Part shown: piece after piece, positions 18,533-26,847 of the stretch
Numbering within the stretch: the stretch's first letter is position 1
Layout of the letters: each line of letters starts with the position of its first letter
Source of the DNA: Bacillota bacterium
GTDB lineage: Bacteria > Bacillota > Clostridia > TANB77 > CAG-465
DNA length: 64,000 bases
Direction: 5' to 3'
Assembly (NCBI GenBank): GCA_023460235.1
Contig: JAEWRE010000039.1
Span: forward strand, 124,001-188,000
Program-made: the position numbers and the translations under genes
Notes under the pieces: model-generated
Seen by the model: only the letters and a program-made list of their open reading frames with translations
The model's database searches: none
What the model was told of the DNA's origin: nothing

Positions 18533-18597
18533 TTTAAAAATGGTGAAAATCAAGCCTTTCTATAATGATTGGCTTGATTTTTTATTTATATTATTTT
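18498..18597 (+). repeat. left direct repeat: tRNA-Thr 3' half plus terminator
   Basis: About 97 bases, from GTAGGTCGTCAGTTC in the tRNA-Thr gene through the terminator and its AT-rich tail, recur at 19463-19562 with about two differences (a one-base indel in an A run and C to G in the loop). This is the usual attachment site of a tRNA-targeting element, or else a local duplication. Confidence 0.85.
18546..18586 (+). terminator. terminator of the tRNA cluster
   Basis: Arms AAATCAAGCC and GGCTTGATTT are followed by a TTTTATTT run. A second, near-identical copy ends the right repeat at about 19515-19555. Confidence 0.85.
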
Positions 18598-18833
18598 ACT
18601 AAAATTACCACTTCGTAGAAAAATACCACTTTTGCCCATTCCATAGTGGCAAAAAAGTGGCAAAATTTTAATTGTTTTTTATAGTATCTATTGATCTGTA
18701 ATAACTATTCATATTCTTCAACTACATTTTTTCTGTTTCATTTACATATACATATCTTTGTTCAATATAATATTATAATTAGTCAATATATAATGTTATT
18801 ATTTATATGGTGGTAGGTTAAGCCTACCAATCT

Positions 18834-18860
18834 AAAAAAAGGAAGCAATTACGCTTCCTT
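18834..18860 (-). terminator. intrinsic terminator
   Basis: On the minus strand, arms AAGGAAGC and GCTTCCTT are followed by seven Ts. It overlaps the stop codon of the 77-residue membrane protein gene. Confidence 0.8.
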
Positions 18861-19092
18861 AATCATTTTTAGATACCGCTATTTTAAGCTTTATTACCAA
18901 ATTCTTTGAGTACAAATAACAGCATCCGAAAAATATAACTGCTAAGTAGCTTAAAACATTGGCATTTTCATGAGCAGAAATACTAGAAGTAATAAAATTA
19001 TATAATGCTGCTATTTCTATAACTTGCCATGCATAGTACAAAAAATCTTTTTTTGATTCTTTCTTTTTAATTTTTACATCCTTATCTTGCAT
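18859..19092 (-). CDS. small membrane protein in mobile remnant (holin-like size)
   Basis: 77 residues from the ATG at 19092, which has a GGAGG site about nine bases upstream. A lysine-rich N-terminus (KIKKKESKKD) is followed by two hydrophobic segments (about 24-38 and 48-62) and a basic end. Size and topology would suit a phage holin or lysis accessory protein, but no family motif is clear. It follows a DUF6440-like gene with the same repeated leader sequence (AATGGAGGATTTTA) in front of both. Confidence 0.55.
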   Translation of the reverse strand: MQDKDVKIKKKESKKDFLYYAWQVIEIAALYNFITSSISAHENANVLSYLAVIFFGCCYLYSKNLVIKLKIAVSKND

Positions 19093-19112
19093 AATAAAAT
19101 CCTCCATTAGGG

Positions 19113-19298
19113 TTATTTTTTATCGTAATCTGGATTAATCATTGGCTTGCCATCTTTGTCAAGTCTTGGTGTTATTCCATAGCGACTTCCAGATGATATA
19201 CCAATATACATTACACCTGTTTCTACATCGGTAAAAAATTCTGCGCTATCAAGAAATCTGTTAGTATCCACATCTTCAAATATAATTCCTTTTGACAT
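19113..19298 (-). CDS. DUF6440-like small protein
   Basis: 61 residues: a core reading RFLDSAEFFTDVETGVMY, then a glycine-containing turn and TPRLDKDGKPMI. This matches my memory of the DUF6440 family, short proteins of unknown function common on Firmicute mobile elements. The ribosome binding site is GGAGG. It is the first gene of a two-gene unit with the small membrane protein. Confidence 0.6.
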   Translation of the reverse strand: MSKGIIFEDVDTNRFLDSAEFFTDVETGVMYIGISSGSRYGITPRLDKDGKPMINPDYDKK

Positions 19299-19378
19299 TT
19301 AAAATCCTCCATTAGGGTATTTTTACGAGTTACATTTCTACTAATTTATATTATAGCATATTCTCTTTATTATGTCAA

Positions 19379-19430
19379 TTAATTTTTAGATAGTTCCCCA
19401 AACCAAACGTAATCTTCCTTTTCTGATTGA
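19379..19430 (-). pseudogene. fossil of a phage lysin C-terminus
   Basis: Read on the minus strand, the last codons before a TAA give SEKEDYVWFGELSKN. The intact lysin at 42.4 kb ends SAKGNYVWSGGLTKI, so the SH3-type ending is recognisable at both protein and DNA level. Nothing upstream remains in frame. It shows that this remnant once carried a lysin related to that of the tRNA-Arg element. Confidence 0.45.
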
Positions 19431-19462
19431 GACTAAATATCATTACCATAAATTTATAAACT

Positions 19463-19562
19463 GTAGGTCGTCAGTTCAATTCTGACTTTCAGCTCCATTT
19501 AAAAAATGGTGAAAATCAAGCGTTCTATAATGATTGGCTTGATTTTTTATTTATATTATTTT
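19463..19562 (+). repeat. right direct repeat (copy of tRNA-Thr 3' half plus terminator)
   Basis: Second copy of the ~97-base block at 18498-18597. It has no 5' half and so cannot make a tRNA. It includes a functional-looking terminator hairpin. Confidence 0.85.
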
Positions 19563-19578
19563 TGGAAAATATTTCCTA

Positions 19579-19607
19579 TTTACTTTTTATGTAATCTGTG
19601 TTATAAT
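19579..19607 (+). promoter_or_regulatory. promoter
   Basis: TTTACT at 19579, a 17-base spacer and TATAAT at 19602-19607 lie about 50 bases before the gene at 19656. Confidence 0.65.
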
Positions 19608-19655
19608 ATTATCACACTGTAACCGATAAAATACTTCTAAATGGAGGATTTGCGT

Positions 19656-20018
19656 ATGATACTTGAAAAGGCTATTATTTACAAGGATATGATTGATTAT
19701 TTAGACTCTTTGCAGGCAAGCCAGTATCTTTCAGAAGAAACAGAGGAAACAAAAAATCAGAGTGCTTCAAAAGTACAAGCTAAATTAAAAACTTTAAAAG
19801 AGATAATTGAATCCGGAGAAGAATACTTGCACAATAATCCTATTTCTGAAGAAGAGTATATTTGCCTTTTTTCTATCCTATATGCTCAAAAAAAGATTAC
19901 TAAGGATTTACGTTTCTGTTATAATTTACCTGAAGGCTCTGTATACATGAGCAGATTTTATAACCACATATTTAAGGTTATAGAAGGGCCACAAACTATC
20001 ACTTTTAGATTCTTCTAA
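19656..20018 (+). CDS. hypothetical protein (120 aa)
   Basis: Start chosen at the ATG at 19656 because GGAGG lies nine bases upstream; an earlier in-frame ATG at 19641 overlaps that site. The protein is soluble and helical, with a charged coiled-coil-like region at about 20-60 (SEETEETKNQSASKVQAKLK) and an aromatic C-terminus (YNHIFKVIEGPQTITFRFF). No family recognised. It sits immediately beyond the right att copy, so it may belong to accessory DNA. Confidence 0.65.
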   Translation: MILEKAIIYKDMIDYLDSLQASQYLSEETEETKNQSASKVQAKLKTLKEIIESGEEYLHNNPISEEEYICLFSILYAQKKITKDLRFCYNLPEGSVYMSRFYNHIFKVIEGPQTITFRFF

Positions 20019-20021
20019 CAA

Positions 20022-20062
20022 AAAATATCCCGCTACTATATATTATGTAGCGGGTATTTTGT
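20022..20062. terminator. bidirectional intrinsic terminator
   Basis: Arms around CCCGCTAC and GTAGCGGG with flanking A and T runs lie between the converging 120-residue gene and ksgA. Confidence 0.85.
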
Positions 20063-20928
20063 TATTTCATCATATTTACTATATTAATATATTCATTAAT
20101 GCTTAATTCCTCTGCTCTAGCATTTAAACTAATATTTAATTTATTAAATACTTCCTCAATTGATTTTTTATCCATGTTATTAAATTTACAAGATTCTAGT
20201 GAATTAATCATCTTTTTTCTTCTTTGTGAAAATGCATCTCGAACTAGTTCAAAGAATATTTTTTTATTTTCTATAGTATATTTATTTTCCTTTTTTAACT
20301 TTATTACTGCAGATGTTACATCAGGAGCAGGTATAAATGAAGTGTTTGGCACTATTATTTCAATATTAGCAGTTGATAAATAATCAACCATTAGAGTAAG
20401 TACTCCATAAGCTTTACTTTTGGGCTTTGCAACCATTCTTTCCGCAACTTCTTTTTGTACCATTATCGTTATATCACTAATACCATTATTTTCTTCAAGC
20501 AATTTAAATATTATAGGGGTAGTAATATAATATGGTAAGTTTGCTACTACTTTTATATTATTAAATTTCAAAGAAGTATTTTTCTTTATTTCTTCTATTT
20601 TATCGTTTAAATTAACCTTTAAAATATCATCACTTATTATTGTATAATTATTATTTTCTTTAAATCTGTTCTCTAATACTTCTATCATATTTTCATCTAT
20701 TTCAACTAATAAAAGATATGAAGCTTTTTTTATCATATATTCAGTTAGGTTCCCAAGTCCTGGACCTATTTCTATTATTAAGTCTTCCTCTGTTATATCC
20801 GCTACTTCAACTATTTCATTTAAAATATTATCATCAATCAAAAAATTTTGACCATATCTTTTATTTGCTTTTAAATTATATTTATTAAGTAATTTATTTG
20901 TAATTTGATATGAATTAATATTATTCAT
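20062..20928 (-). CDS. ksgA: 16S rRNA (adenine1518-N6/adenine1519-N6)-dimethyltransferase
   Basis: 288 residues. It dimethylates two adjacent adenines near the 3' end of 16S rRNA during small-subunit maturation. The AdoMet motifs are plain: GQNFLIDDNIL, then IEIGPGLGNLTEYMI (motif I), the acidic VEIDENM, and NLPYYITTPI (motif IV). The C-terminal helical domain is complete. The start has a GGGGG site. It lies downstream of the YabE-like gene, matching the yabE-rnmV-ksgA order of Bacillus but without rnmV. Confidence 0.95.
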   Translation of the reverse strand: MNNINSYQITNKLLNKYNLKANKRYGQNFLIDDNILNEIVEVADITEEDLIIEIGPGLGNLTEYMIKKASYLLLVEIDENMIEVLENRFKENNNYTIISDDILKVNLNDKIEEIKKNTSLKFNNIKVVANLPYYITTPIIFKLLEENNGISDITIMVQKEVAERMVAKPKSKAYGVLTLMVDYLSTANIEIIVPNTSFIPAPDVTSAVIKLKKENKYTIENKKIFFELVRDAFSQRRKKMINSLESCKFNNMDKKSIEEVFNKLNISLNARAEELSINEYINIVNMMK

Positions 20929-20954
20929 AATTCCCCCAATTTTATATCTAGAAA

Positions 20955-20988
20955 CAAATAATTGCCAGTTATATAACTGACAATCAAA
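20955..20988 (-). terminator. probable terminator after the transglycosylase gene
   Basis: On the minus strand, ATTGTCAGTT and AACTGGCAAT form a stem over a short AT loop, followed by TATTTGTTT. The T run is imperfect. Confidence 0.5.
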
Positions 20989-20993
20989 TGTTA

Positions 20994-22067
20994 TTAAAAG
21001 CCACCATTAGCTATTAATCTATCTCTTAAAGTTTTTATAGAGTTACTGTATTCTCTATTTAAAACACCTTTACTAAAACAAGTATTAAAGTATACACCTT
21101 CACCCATATTATATGAGTTTAATGCATATGCTTCGATAGAAGCATCGTCAGACACTTGAGTTCTTGCAGTTCCAAAATATTGAGATAATAAGTATGCTCC
21201 AGCAGTCATATTATCATATGGATCATAGAAATTACTTATACCAAGCCTAGAAGATAATTTTGCATGATTTGATATATGTATTTGACAAAGTCCATAAGAG
21301 TTTCCTCCACCAACTGCATTTGTATTATATCCACTTTCTTTAAACATCATTGCAAGAAAAAGTTCATATTGTATGCCATATTTCTTACATATATTATATG
21401 CATATTCTTGTTGAACAACAGGTAATTTAATGTTGTATTGTATAAATCCACTATCTACTGCAGTACCACTAACTGAAGTTACTATTGCACTTCTTGATAC
21501 TACTGGTACTATTTTTGTACCAACTTCTATTATTTTATTTTCAGGATCAGAAGTAATTTCTTCGCCTAAAGTAGCTCTTAAAATTTCTTCATTATTTTTA
21601 TATTTAACTAAATATTTAGTTGTTTTTTGTCCTTCTTTTCCTTCTTGTAGAACACTAGTTGTTCCTCTGTTAATTAATGAGTTATCTTTTGTCTCTTCAC
21701 TAAATGGAATTGTTTCAACCACTTCTTCTATTTTAGCAACCATTGGTGAATAATCTTTATAATATTCATCTATAGAAAGTTTTGAAGCCTCTTGAGAAGA
21801 ATATATTTTTATTTCCATACCATCAGTTATAACAGAATCTCTTGCTGGTGATACATATACATTTTCACCAACATAAATTTTATTCTGTAATAGAAAAGCA
21901 TCAACTGTTCCAGATAATGTTTTAATACTTCTTACATCACCATAATAGTCAATAACAACGTTTTTGACTTGTGTAGTAACAAGTAGTAGGCCAGCTGTTG
22001 CGAATATTAAAATTATAGTTATTACGATAACCGTTTTTCTTAATATTTCGGACTTATCTTCCTTCAC
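20994..22067 (-). CDS. YabE-like cell-wall protein with a transglycosylase (SLT) domain
   Basis: 357 residues from a GTG start behind AGGAGG. In order: a cytosolic tail, one membrane anchor (about 12-32), a DUF348-like ubiquitin-fold segment (about 36-80), a G5 domain (about 100-195) and a lysozyme-like SLT domain (about 215-340). The SLT domain has the motif FKESGYN with the catalytic-type glutamate, then GGGNSYGLCQIHISN. The protein should cut or remodel peptidoglycan at the outer membrane face. YabE/Rpf2 proteins usually end in a 3D domain; here an SLT domain takes that place. Confidence 0.85.
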   Translation of the reverse strand: MKEDKSEILRKTVIVITIILIFATAGLLLVTTQVKNVVIDYYGDVRSIKTLSGTVDAFLLQNKIYVGENVYVSPARDSVITDGMEIKIYSSQEASKLSIDEYYKDYSPMVAKIEEVVETIPFSEETKDNSLINRGTTSVLQEGKEGQKTTKYLVKYKNNEEILRATLGEEITSDPENKIIEVGTKIVPVVSRSAIVTSVSGTAVDSGFIQYNIKLPVVQQEYAYNICKKYGIQYELFLAMMFKESGYNTNAVGGGNSYGLCQIHISNHAKLSSRLGISNFYDPYDNMTAGAYLLSQYFGTARTQVSDDASIEAYALNSYNMGEGVYFNTCFSKGVLNREYSNSIKTLRDRLIANGGF

Positions 22068-22338
22068 AAAAAATTCCTCCTTAATTGCGATAGTTTAATT
22101 ATAACACAGATTAACCAATTTGTCAATTTTTTATCAAGCATATAGCCTTTTTAAGGCATTTCTAATGTACTTTTTCATTATTTTTTAAGTCTTTTTTATT
22201 AATTATATTATTTTTATTACATTATATGCGGATACTATTATTACATTTAAATTTCATTTATAATAAATATATTGCATATATTTATATAACATGATAAAAT
22301 ATAAATATGTCTATAAAAACGAAAAAGGAGGAATTTAT

Positions 22339-22884
22339 ATGACACTTTGGATTATCCTAGGTATTGTAATTGTTATAATATTAGTAGTTGGCTTATATAA
22401 CAATTTAGTACAATTAAAAATGAGAGTAAAAAATGCATGGGCTCAAATAGATACTCAACTAAAAAGAAGATTTGATTTAATACCTAATCTTGTTGAGACT
22501 GTTAAAGGATATATGGTACATGAAAACACTACTTTAGAAAACATTACAAAAGCAAGAAATTCTTATTCTTCTGCAAATACAATAAGTGAAAAATCTGAAG
22601 CAAATAATAATTTATCAAATACACTTAAAACTTTATTTGCTGTTGCAGAAGCTTATCCTGAATTGAAAGCAAATGAAAATTTTAAAGCTTTACAAGAAGA
22701 ACTTACAACTACAGAAAATAAAATTGCATATGCAAGACAATTCTATAATGATACTGTTCAAATGTATAATACAGCAATACTTTCATTCCCACAAAATCTT
22801 TTTGCAAACGCTTTCGGTTTTAAAGAAGAAGGTTTCTTCGAAGTTAATGAAAGTGAAAAAGAACCTGTAAAAGTACAGTTCTAA
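22339..22884 (+). CDS. lemA: LemA family membrane protein
   Basis: 181 residues from the ATG at 22339, which follows AAGGAGG. One N-terminal membrane helix (about 2-22) with the family motif YNNLVQLKMRVKNAW right after it, then QIDTQLKRRFDLIPNLVETV and a long helical body with YARQFYNDTVQMYN. LemA proteins present a helical bundle outside the membrane; their exact role is unclear. It is followed 11 bases later by htpX, a common pairing that suggests a joint role in membrane protein quality control. Confidence 0.93.
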   Translation: MTLWIILGIVIVIILVVGLYNNLVQLKMRVKNAWAQIDTQLKRRFDLIPNLVETVKGYMVHENTTLENITKARNSYSSANTISEKSEANNNLSNTLKTLFAVAEAYPELKANENFKALQEELTTTENKIAYARQFYNDTVQMYNTAILSFPQNLFANAFGFKEEGFFEVNESEKEPVKVQF

Positions 22885-22895
22885 AAGGTAAAATT

Positions 22896-23789
22896 ATGAT
22901 TTTAAAAGAAGTTAGAAACAATAAGATTGAATCTTTCTTTATAGTATCAGGATTCTTATTATTTATTACATTAATTATTTATTTTATATGTGTATATTTT
23001 GATTTAGGGCCTATGTCAGCTGTAATTGCATTAGCATTTTCAGTCTTAACTTCAATAATATCATATTATAATTCAGATAAAATTGTACTTTCAATGAATA
23101 ATGCTAGACCTGCTACTGAAGAAGAAGATAAACTACTTACATCTATATTAGATGAATTATGCATTGCTTCTGGACTTCCAAGACCTAAGTTATATGTTAT
23201 TGATGATCCCTCACCAAACGCATTTGCTACAGGCAGAAATCCAGAAAATGCAGTTATCTGTTTTACAACAGGAATTATTGAAAAATTGGATAGATATGAA
23301 CTTGAAGGTGTAATGGCACATGAATTATCACATATTAAAAACTATGATATATTATTATCAACAATTGTATCAGTATTTGTTGGTTTTGTTGTTATAGTTG
23401 CTGATCTTATATTTAGATTTCCACTTATGCGTGGTAGAAACAACGATAGAGAATCAGGGAATAGTAAAATAATTATCCAACTAGTAGGATTAATATTTTT
23501 AATTCTTTCACCAATATTTGCACAATTAATACAACTGGCAATATCAAGAAAAAGAGAATTTTTGGCTGATGCATCTTCAGTTGAGATAACTAGAAATCCA
23601 TCAGGACTTATATCTGCTCTTAGAAAGCTAGATGATGATAGGAATAGTATGCACAATGTTAGTAAAGCTACTTCTCATATGTATATTGTTAATCCATTAA
23701 ATGATGAAAGAAAAAAAGAAAAATCAAATATTTTTTCAACACATCCATCTATTGATGAAAGAATTGAAAGACTTGAACATATTAATTAA
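22896..23789 (+). CDS. htpX: membrane zinc metalloprotease HtpX
   Basis: 297 residues, M48 family. Hydrophobic segments at about 14-34, 38-58, 152-175 and 190-215. The zinc site HELSH is at 142-146, and a third ligand is likely in the later REFLADASSVE motif. HtpX degrades misfolded membrane proteins. It starts 11 bases after lemA and ends at a terminator, so the two form an operon. The C-terminal STHPSIDERI motif is intact. Confidence 0.94.
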   Translation: MILKEVRNNKIESFFIVSGFLLFITLIIYFICVYFDLGPMSAVIALAFSVLTSIISYYNSDKIVLSMNNARPATEEEDKLLTSILDELCIASGLPRPKLYVIDDPSPNAFATGRNPENAVICFTTGIIEKLDRYELEGVMAHELSHIKNYDILLSTIVSVFVGFVVIVADLIFRFPLMRGRNNDRESGNSKIIIQLVGLIFLILSPIFAQLIQLAISRKREFLADASSVEITRNPSGLISALRKLDDDRNSMHNVSKATSHMYIVNPLNDERKKEKSNIFSTHPSIDERIERLEHIN

Positions 23790-23792
23790 TTT

Positions 23793-23825
23793 TAAAATGA
23801 TATAGCAATCTATATCATTTTTTAT
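23793..23825 (+). terminator. intrinsic terminator of lemA-htpX
   Basis: Arms AAATGATATA and TATATCATTT are followed by a T run. Confidence 0.8.
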
Positions 23826-23889
23826 TGTTTAATTCTTTAATAAATGATATAATAATTAGTAGCTTAATTGTTACTTTGGGAGGTATAAC

Positions 23890-24408
23890 ATGAATGAAAA
23901 TAAAATACGAGGTTTTGAAGTATGTAATGAATATATAGAGAAAAATATAAAATTGCCAGAGAGAAAAACAAAATGCTCTGTTGGATATGATATTGAGGCT
24001 GCCAATGATACTTTAGTTCCATCTATTTGGAAAATAATATTTAAAAACTTTGGTAAATATATTACTGGCTCAAAAGATTATGAAGAAATCAAACCTACTC
24101 TTATAAATACAGGATTAAAATCATATTTTTTAGAAGATGAAATATTAGTACTTGCAAATAAAAGTTCTCTACCTTTTAAGAAAGGTCTTGTTATGGCTAA
24201 TAGCATTGGTGTAATTGAAAGTGATTACTATGGAAATGAATCAAATGACGGACACTTAATGTACTCTTACTATAATTTTTCTCCAATTGATTTAAATATA
24301 AAAAAAGGCGAAGTAATAGGACAAGCATACTTCCAAAAATTTCTTATTGCTGATGGTGATAATGCAACAGGTAAAAGAATTGGTGGATATGGAAGTACTT
24401 CAAAATAG
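23890..24408 (+). CDS. dut: dUTPase-family nucleotidohydrolase
   Basis: 172 residues. The trimeric dUTPase motifs are visible: GYDIEAA (motif 1), ANKSSLPFKKGLVMANS (motif 2 region), GVIESDYYGNE (motif 3 with the catalytic aspartate), GEVIGQAYFQKF (motif 4) and RIGGYGSTSK (flexible C-terminal P-loop-like motif 5). It removes dUTP and supplies dUMP. It has two inserted stretches compared with the minimal ~145-residue enzyme. Its ribosome binding site is GGGAGG. A dCTP deaminase relative is possible but the C-terminal motif favours dUTPase. Confidence 0.85.
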   Translation: MNENKIRGFEVCNEYIEKNIKLPERKTKCSVGYDIEAANDTLVPSIWKIIFKNFGKYITGSKDYEEIKPTLINTGLKSYFLEDEILVLANKSSLPFKKGLVMANSIGVIESDYYGNESNDGHLMYSYYNFSPIDLNIKKGEVIGQAYFQKFLIADGDNATGKRIGGYGSTSK

Positions 24409-24445
24409 AAAATAACTGCTCTTAACAAGCAGTTATTCTTTTTTA
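24409..24445. terminator. bidirectional intrinsic terminator
   Basis: Arms AATAACTGCTT and AAGCAGTTATT with A and T runs on either side, between the converging dut and the 128-residue gene. Confidence 0.8.
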
Positions 24446-24832
24446 TTAAGATACTTTTTTCTGTATGGTACTAGTTACTACTTGGTTTATTAAATCCAAA
24501 TAATAGACATTTTCAAACAGTTGCTTCTTTATATCAGTCTTTTTTACTTCCTTTAATTCTATCCCTATTACTTCATTACTATCGTTATTAATATAGCACT
24601 TGATTTGCACTTTATCTTCCGTAACAAACCTTTGAAATAATTCTTGGATTTTTGGATCCATCACCTCATAAAAAGGTAGTAATTTTTGTATCATACCATA
24701 ACCCGCTACAAATATAGAAATCGGCTGAATCATTATATCCATTTTTTCGTTATAAAAAATATCTGTTTCACTAATTTGGTATAAAACACCTTCAACTACT
24801 CTTAAAACTGGTTTTTTCTTTAAAAAAATCAT
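24446..24832 (-). CDS. hypothetical protein (128 aa)
   Basis: No signal peptide or clear membrane segment. A beta-like N-terminus (KKPVLRVVEGVLYQIS), a hydrophobic middle (MIQPISIFVAGYGMIQKLLPFY) and a charged C-terminus (GIELKEVKKTDIKKQL). The ribosome binding site AAGGAGG is strong. No recognised family. It stands alone between two terminator regions. Confidence 0.6.
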   Translation of the reverse strand: MIFLKKKPVLRVVEGVLYQISETDIFYNEKMDIMIQPISIFVAGYGMIQKLLPFYEVMDPKIQELFQRFVTEDKVQIKCYINNDSNEVIGIELKEVKKTDIKKQLFENVYYLDLINQVVTSTIQKKVS

Positions 24833-25046
24833 ATTTTTTCCTCCTTAGTTAGTAAGTTCTAAACAAATTCTATAGTGCTAATTATACCACATATATTTTA
24901 TTTTATCAATATTATGTAATCTTCACACATTAAAAATATTATGAGCATCATATATATTTAATATTTCAACAAATTGTTAAAATTTACTATTAACTTTTAG
25001 TATAATGTATGGTATAATATAGAGACTTTTGAAAGGAGGAGTATTT

Positions 25047-25631
25047 TTGGATAATTTATTTATATATGTTAAAAACGAAAATTTAGAAAACATATCAAGA
25101 TATGGTATGAAACTATCAGAATATGCAAATAAAATTATAAATATTTTAGATAGTACCAAAAGAGGTATAACTGCCTATTTATCTCCGAAAGATACTCCTC
25201 TATATATAGATGATGATTATATTTGTTTAAGAATTAATACAAAAGACCTTAATATAATTATTTACAATAAAATATGCGAATGTACTAGTTTTATGGATCA
25301 GTTTACATGCAAGATTGAAGATTATAGAATTGGTAATTATGAAGATCCAGTTGCTTTAATATGTTCTTCAATACTACCTGAAAATATATTCGTATATAAT
25401 AAAATAATAGATTTACCATTAATAATAGAAAATTCAAAAGAATATTATTATGATAAATCAATTAATTATATGATAGAGAATAACAAATTTACAAAATTTG
25501 AAATATATCAGATGTTATTAATATTAGGAGAACAAAAAAAGATATTTGATACTGAAATTACTGGTGAAAAGTTAAAAATATATAAAGATAAAATATCTGG
25601 TAAAAAATACACAAAAAAAAGTAGCTTTTAG
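25047..25631 (+). CDS. hypothetical protein (194 aa), TTG start
   Basis: The likely start is the TTG at 25047, seven bases after AAAGGAGGA; the upstream in-frame TTG at 25029 lies within that site. The protein is soluble, rich in Asp, Asn, Tyr and Ile, with repeated short hydrophobic strands (YICLRINTKDLNIIIYN). The basic end (KISGKKYTKKSSF) overlaps the terminator. No family recognised. Confidence 0.6.
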   Translation: MDNLFIYVKNENLENISRYGMKLSEYANKIINILDSTKRGITAYLSPKDTPLYIDDDYICLRINTKDLNIIIYNKICECTSFMDQFTCKIEDYRIGNYEDPVALICSSILPENIFVYNKIIDLPLIIENSKEYYYDKSINYMIENNKFTKFEIYQMLLILGEQKKIFDTEITGEKLKIYKDKISGKKYTKKSSF

Positions 25632-25642
25632 CTACTTTTTTT
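25612..25642. terminator. bidirectional intrinsic terminator overlapping a stop codon
   Basis: AAAAAAAGTAGCT and AGCTACTTTTTTT are perfect complements. The hairpin contains the last codons of both converging genes. Confidence 0.85.
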
Positions 25643-26831
25643 CATCTACTATTACTTCGTCATATACACTTAAATCACTAGAGCTTGATAATCCAATAGC
25701 TGCTTTTTCATCTTTTGATAAATTACTAACAATATATATACTATCACTAGATGCTACAACATTAACAGGAATATTTATATATTCACTATTTTTTAATATT
25801 CTAACATATTTATATTTACCATCTTGGCTATTATTTATTGATTTAATAGGCACTGTCATTCCTGTATATTTCTTCCATATTACTTCAATAGATATTTCTC
25901 TACTATCCCCAAAATTTTCTATTCCATTTAAGATTTTAAATATACAATAAGAATTATTTCCTGAAGTTACTATTTTGACTAAACTGCCTGAAATTGTTAC
26001 ACTACTATCTACTAATTTTATATTGTAGGTATTGCCTTGTTTTATAAAGCTATCATTTCCATCTGAAGATTTTTTTACAACAATATATGCCTCATAATTG
26101 TTTATTATTTTTATACCAAATTTATTAGTAGCATTACTATTGTATAATTTTATCATATTTTCAAAATCAGCTTCTGTATAATTCAAGATATTAGAATTGT
26201 TATACTTTCCCTCAAGATCATCTATTTTATATGATATAATTCCAGAAGTTGTGGCTTTTATATTATCAGCTGATGCTTTACTCTGTGTTTCAAGCTTCTC
26301 ACGTGCTGCAATTAATTCTCTTATCTTAGATCCTGCTGGGCTTAACTGACCAAGAATTATAACTTTTTTATATGCAAGTTCATCTAATTTTGTTTTATAT
26401 TCTTGCATTTTAACATAAGAGGTAGTTTTCTTAGATTCTTTTATTATATCTGATATTTTACTATCAATGCTTGATATTTCATTTGAGTAAGTTGGCGGTA
26501 AATCAGCAATAAGGGTTTCTATGTCAGCATCCATCTTTTTTATTTGATCAGTATACTCCTCATATTTATTATTTTTGTATACTGCAATAGTTTCATTTTT
26601 TGCTACCCTTTGATATTGTTCTATTATTGGTGTAGTAACAACAGATTCGTTAATATTAACTTTTTGCTCATCTCTTACTAAATATCCTATAGAATCAGAA
26701 ACTTTTTCAATATATCCATTAACTACAGTATATTTTTCAAGTGATCTAAATACATTTCTATACCAAAATACAACAAGTAAAGAAATTAATGTTAATAAAA
26801 TTATAATAAATATGAGTTTTTTATTTTTCAT
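25632..26831 (-). CDS. HlyD-like membrane fusion/adaptor protein
   Basis: 399 residues. One N-terminal membrane anchor (about 5-24), a short beta segment (VVNGYIEKVSDSIGYLVRDEQ), a coiled-coil hairpin at about 90-190 with heptad-like charged residues, then a beta-rich C-terminal half. This is the layout of HlyD/RND-adaptor proteins, which in Gram-positives are often stand-alone proteins near cell-division genes. No transporter gene is adjacent; the upstream neighbour is miaA. The assignment is by architecture. Confidence 0.6.
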   Translation of the reverse strand: MKNKKLIFIIILLTLISLLVVFWYRNVFRSLEKYTVVNGYIEKVSDSIGYLVRDEQKVNINESVVTTPIIEQYQRVAKNETIAVYKNNKYEEYTDQIKKMDADIETLIADLPPTYSNEISSIDSKISDIIKESKKTTSYVKMQEYKTKLDELAYKKVIILGQLSPAGSKIRELIAAREKLETQSKASADNIKATTSGIISYKIDDLEGKYNNSNILNYTEADFENMIKLYNSNATNKFGIKIINNYEAYIVVKKSSDGNDSFIKQGNTYNIKLVDSSVTISGSLVKIVTSGNNSYCIFKILNGIENFGDSREISIEVIWKKYTGMTVPIKSINNSQDGKYKYVRILKNSEYINIPVNVVASSDSIYIVSNLSKDEKAAIGLSSSSDLSVYDEVIVDEKK

Positions 26832-26847
26832 AGTATCTCCTCTAATA

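Larger units (their letters stand above)
18533..19562. mobile_element. remnant of an element integrated at tRNA-Thr
   Basis: About 0.97 kb between the two copies of the tRNA-Thr 3' end. It holds two small minus-strand genes and a fossil of a phage lysin end but no integrase. The part from 18598 to 18833 has no gene; it contains a GTGGCAAAAAAGTGGCAAAA-type repeat and a small hairpin (GGTAGG/CCTACC at about 18812-18828). Together these look like a prophage or mobile island that deleted most of itself. Confidence 0.65.
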
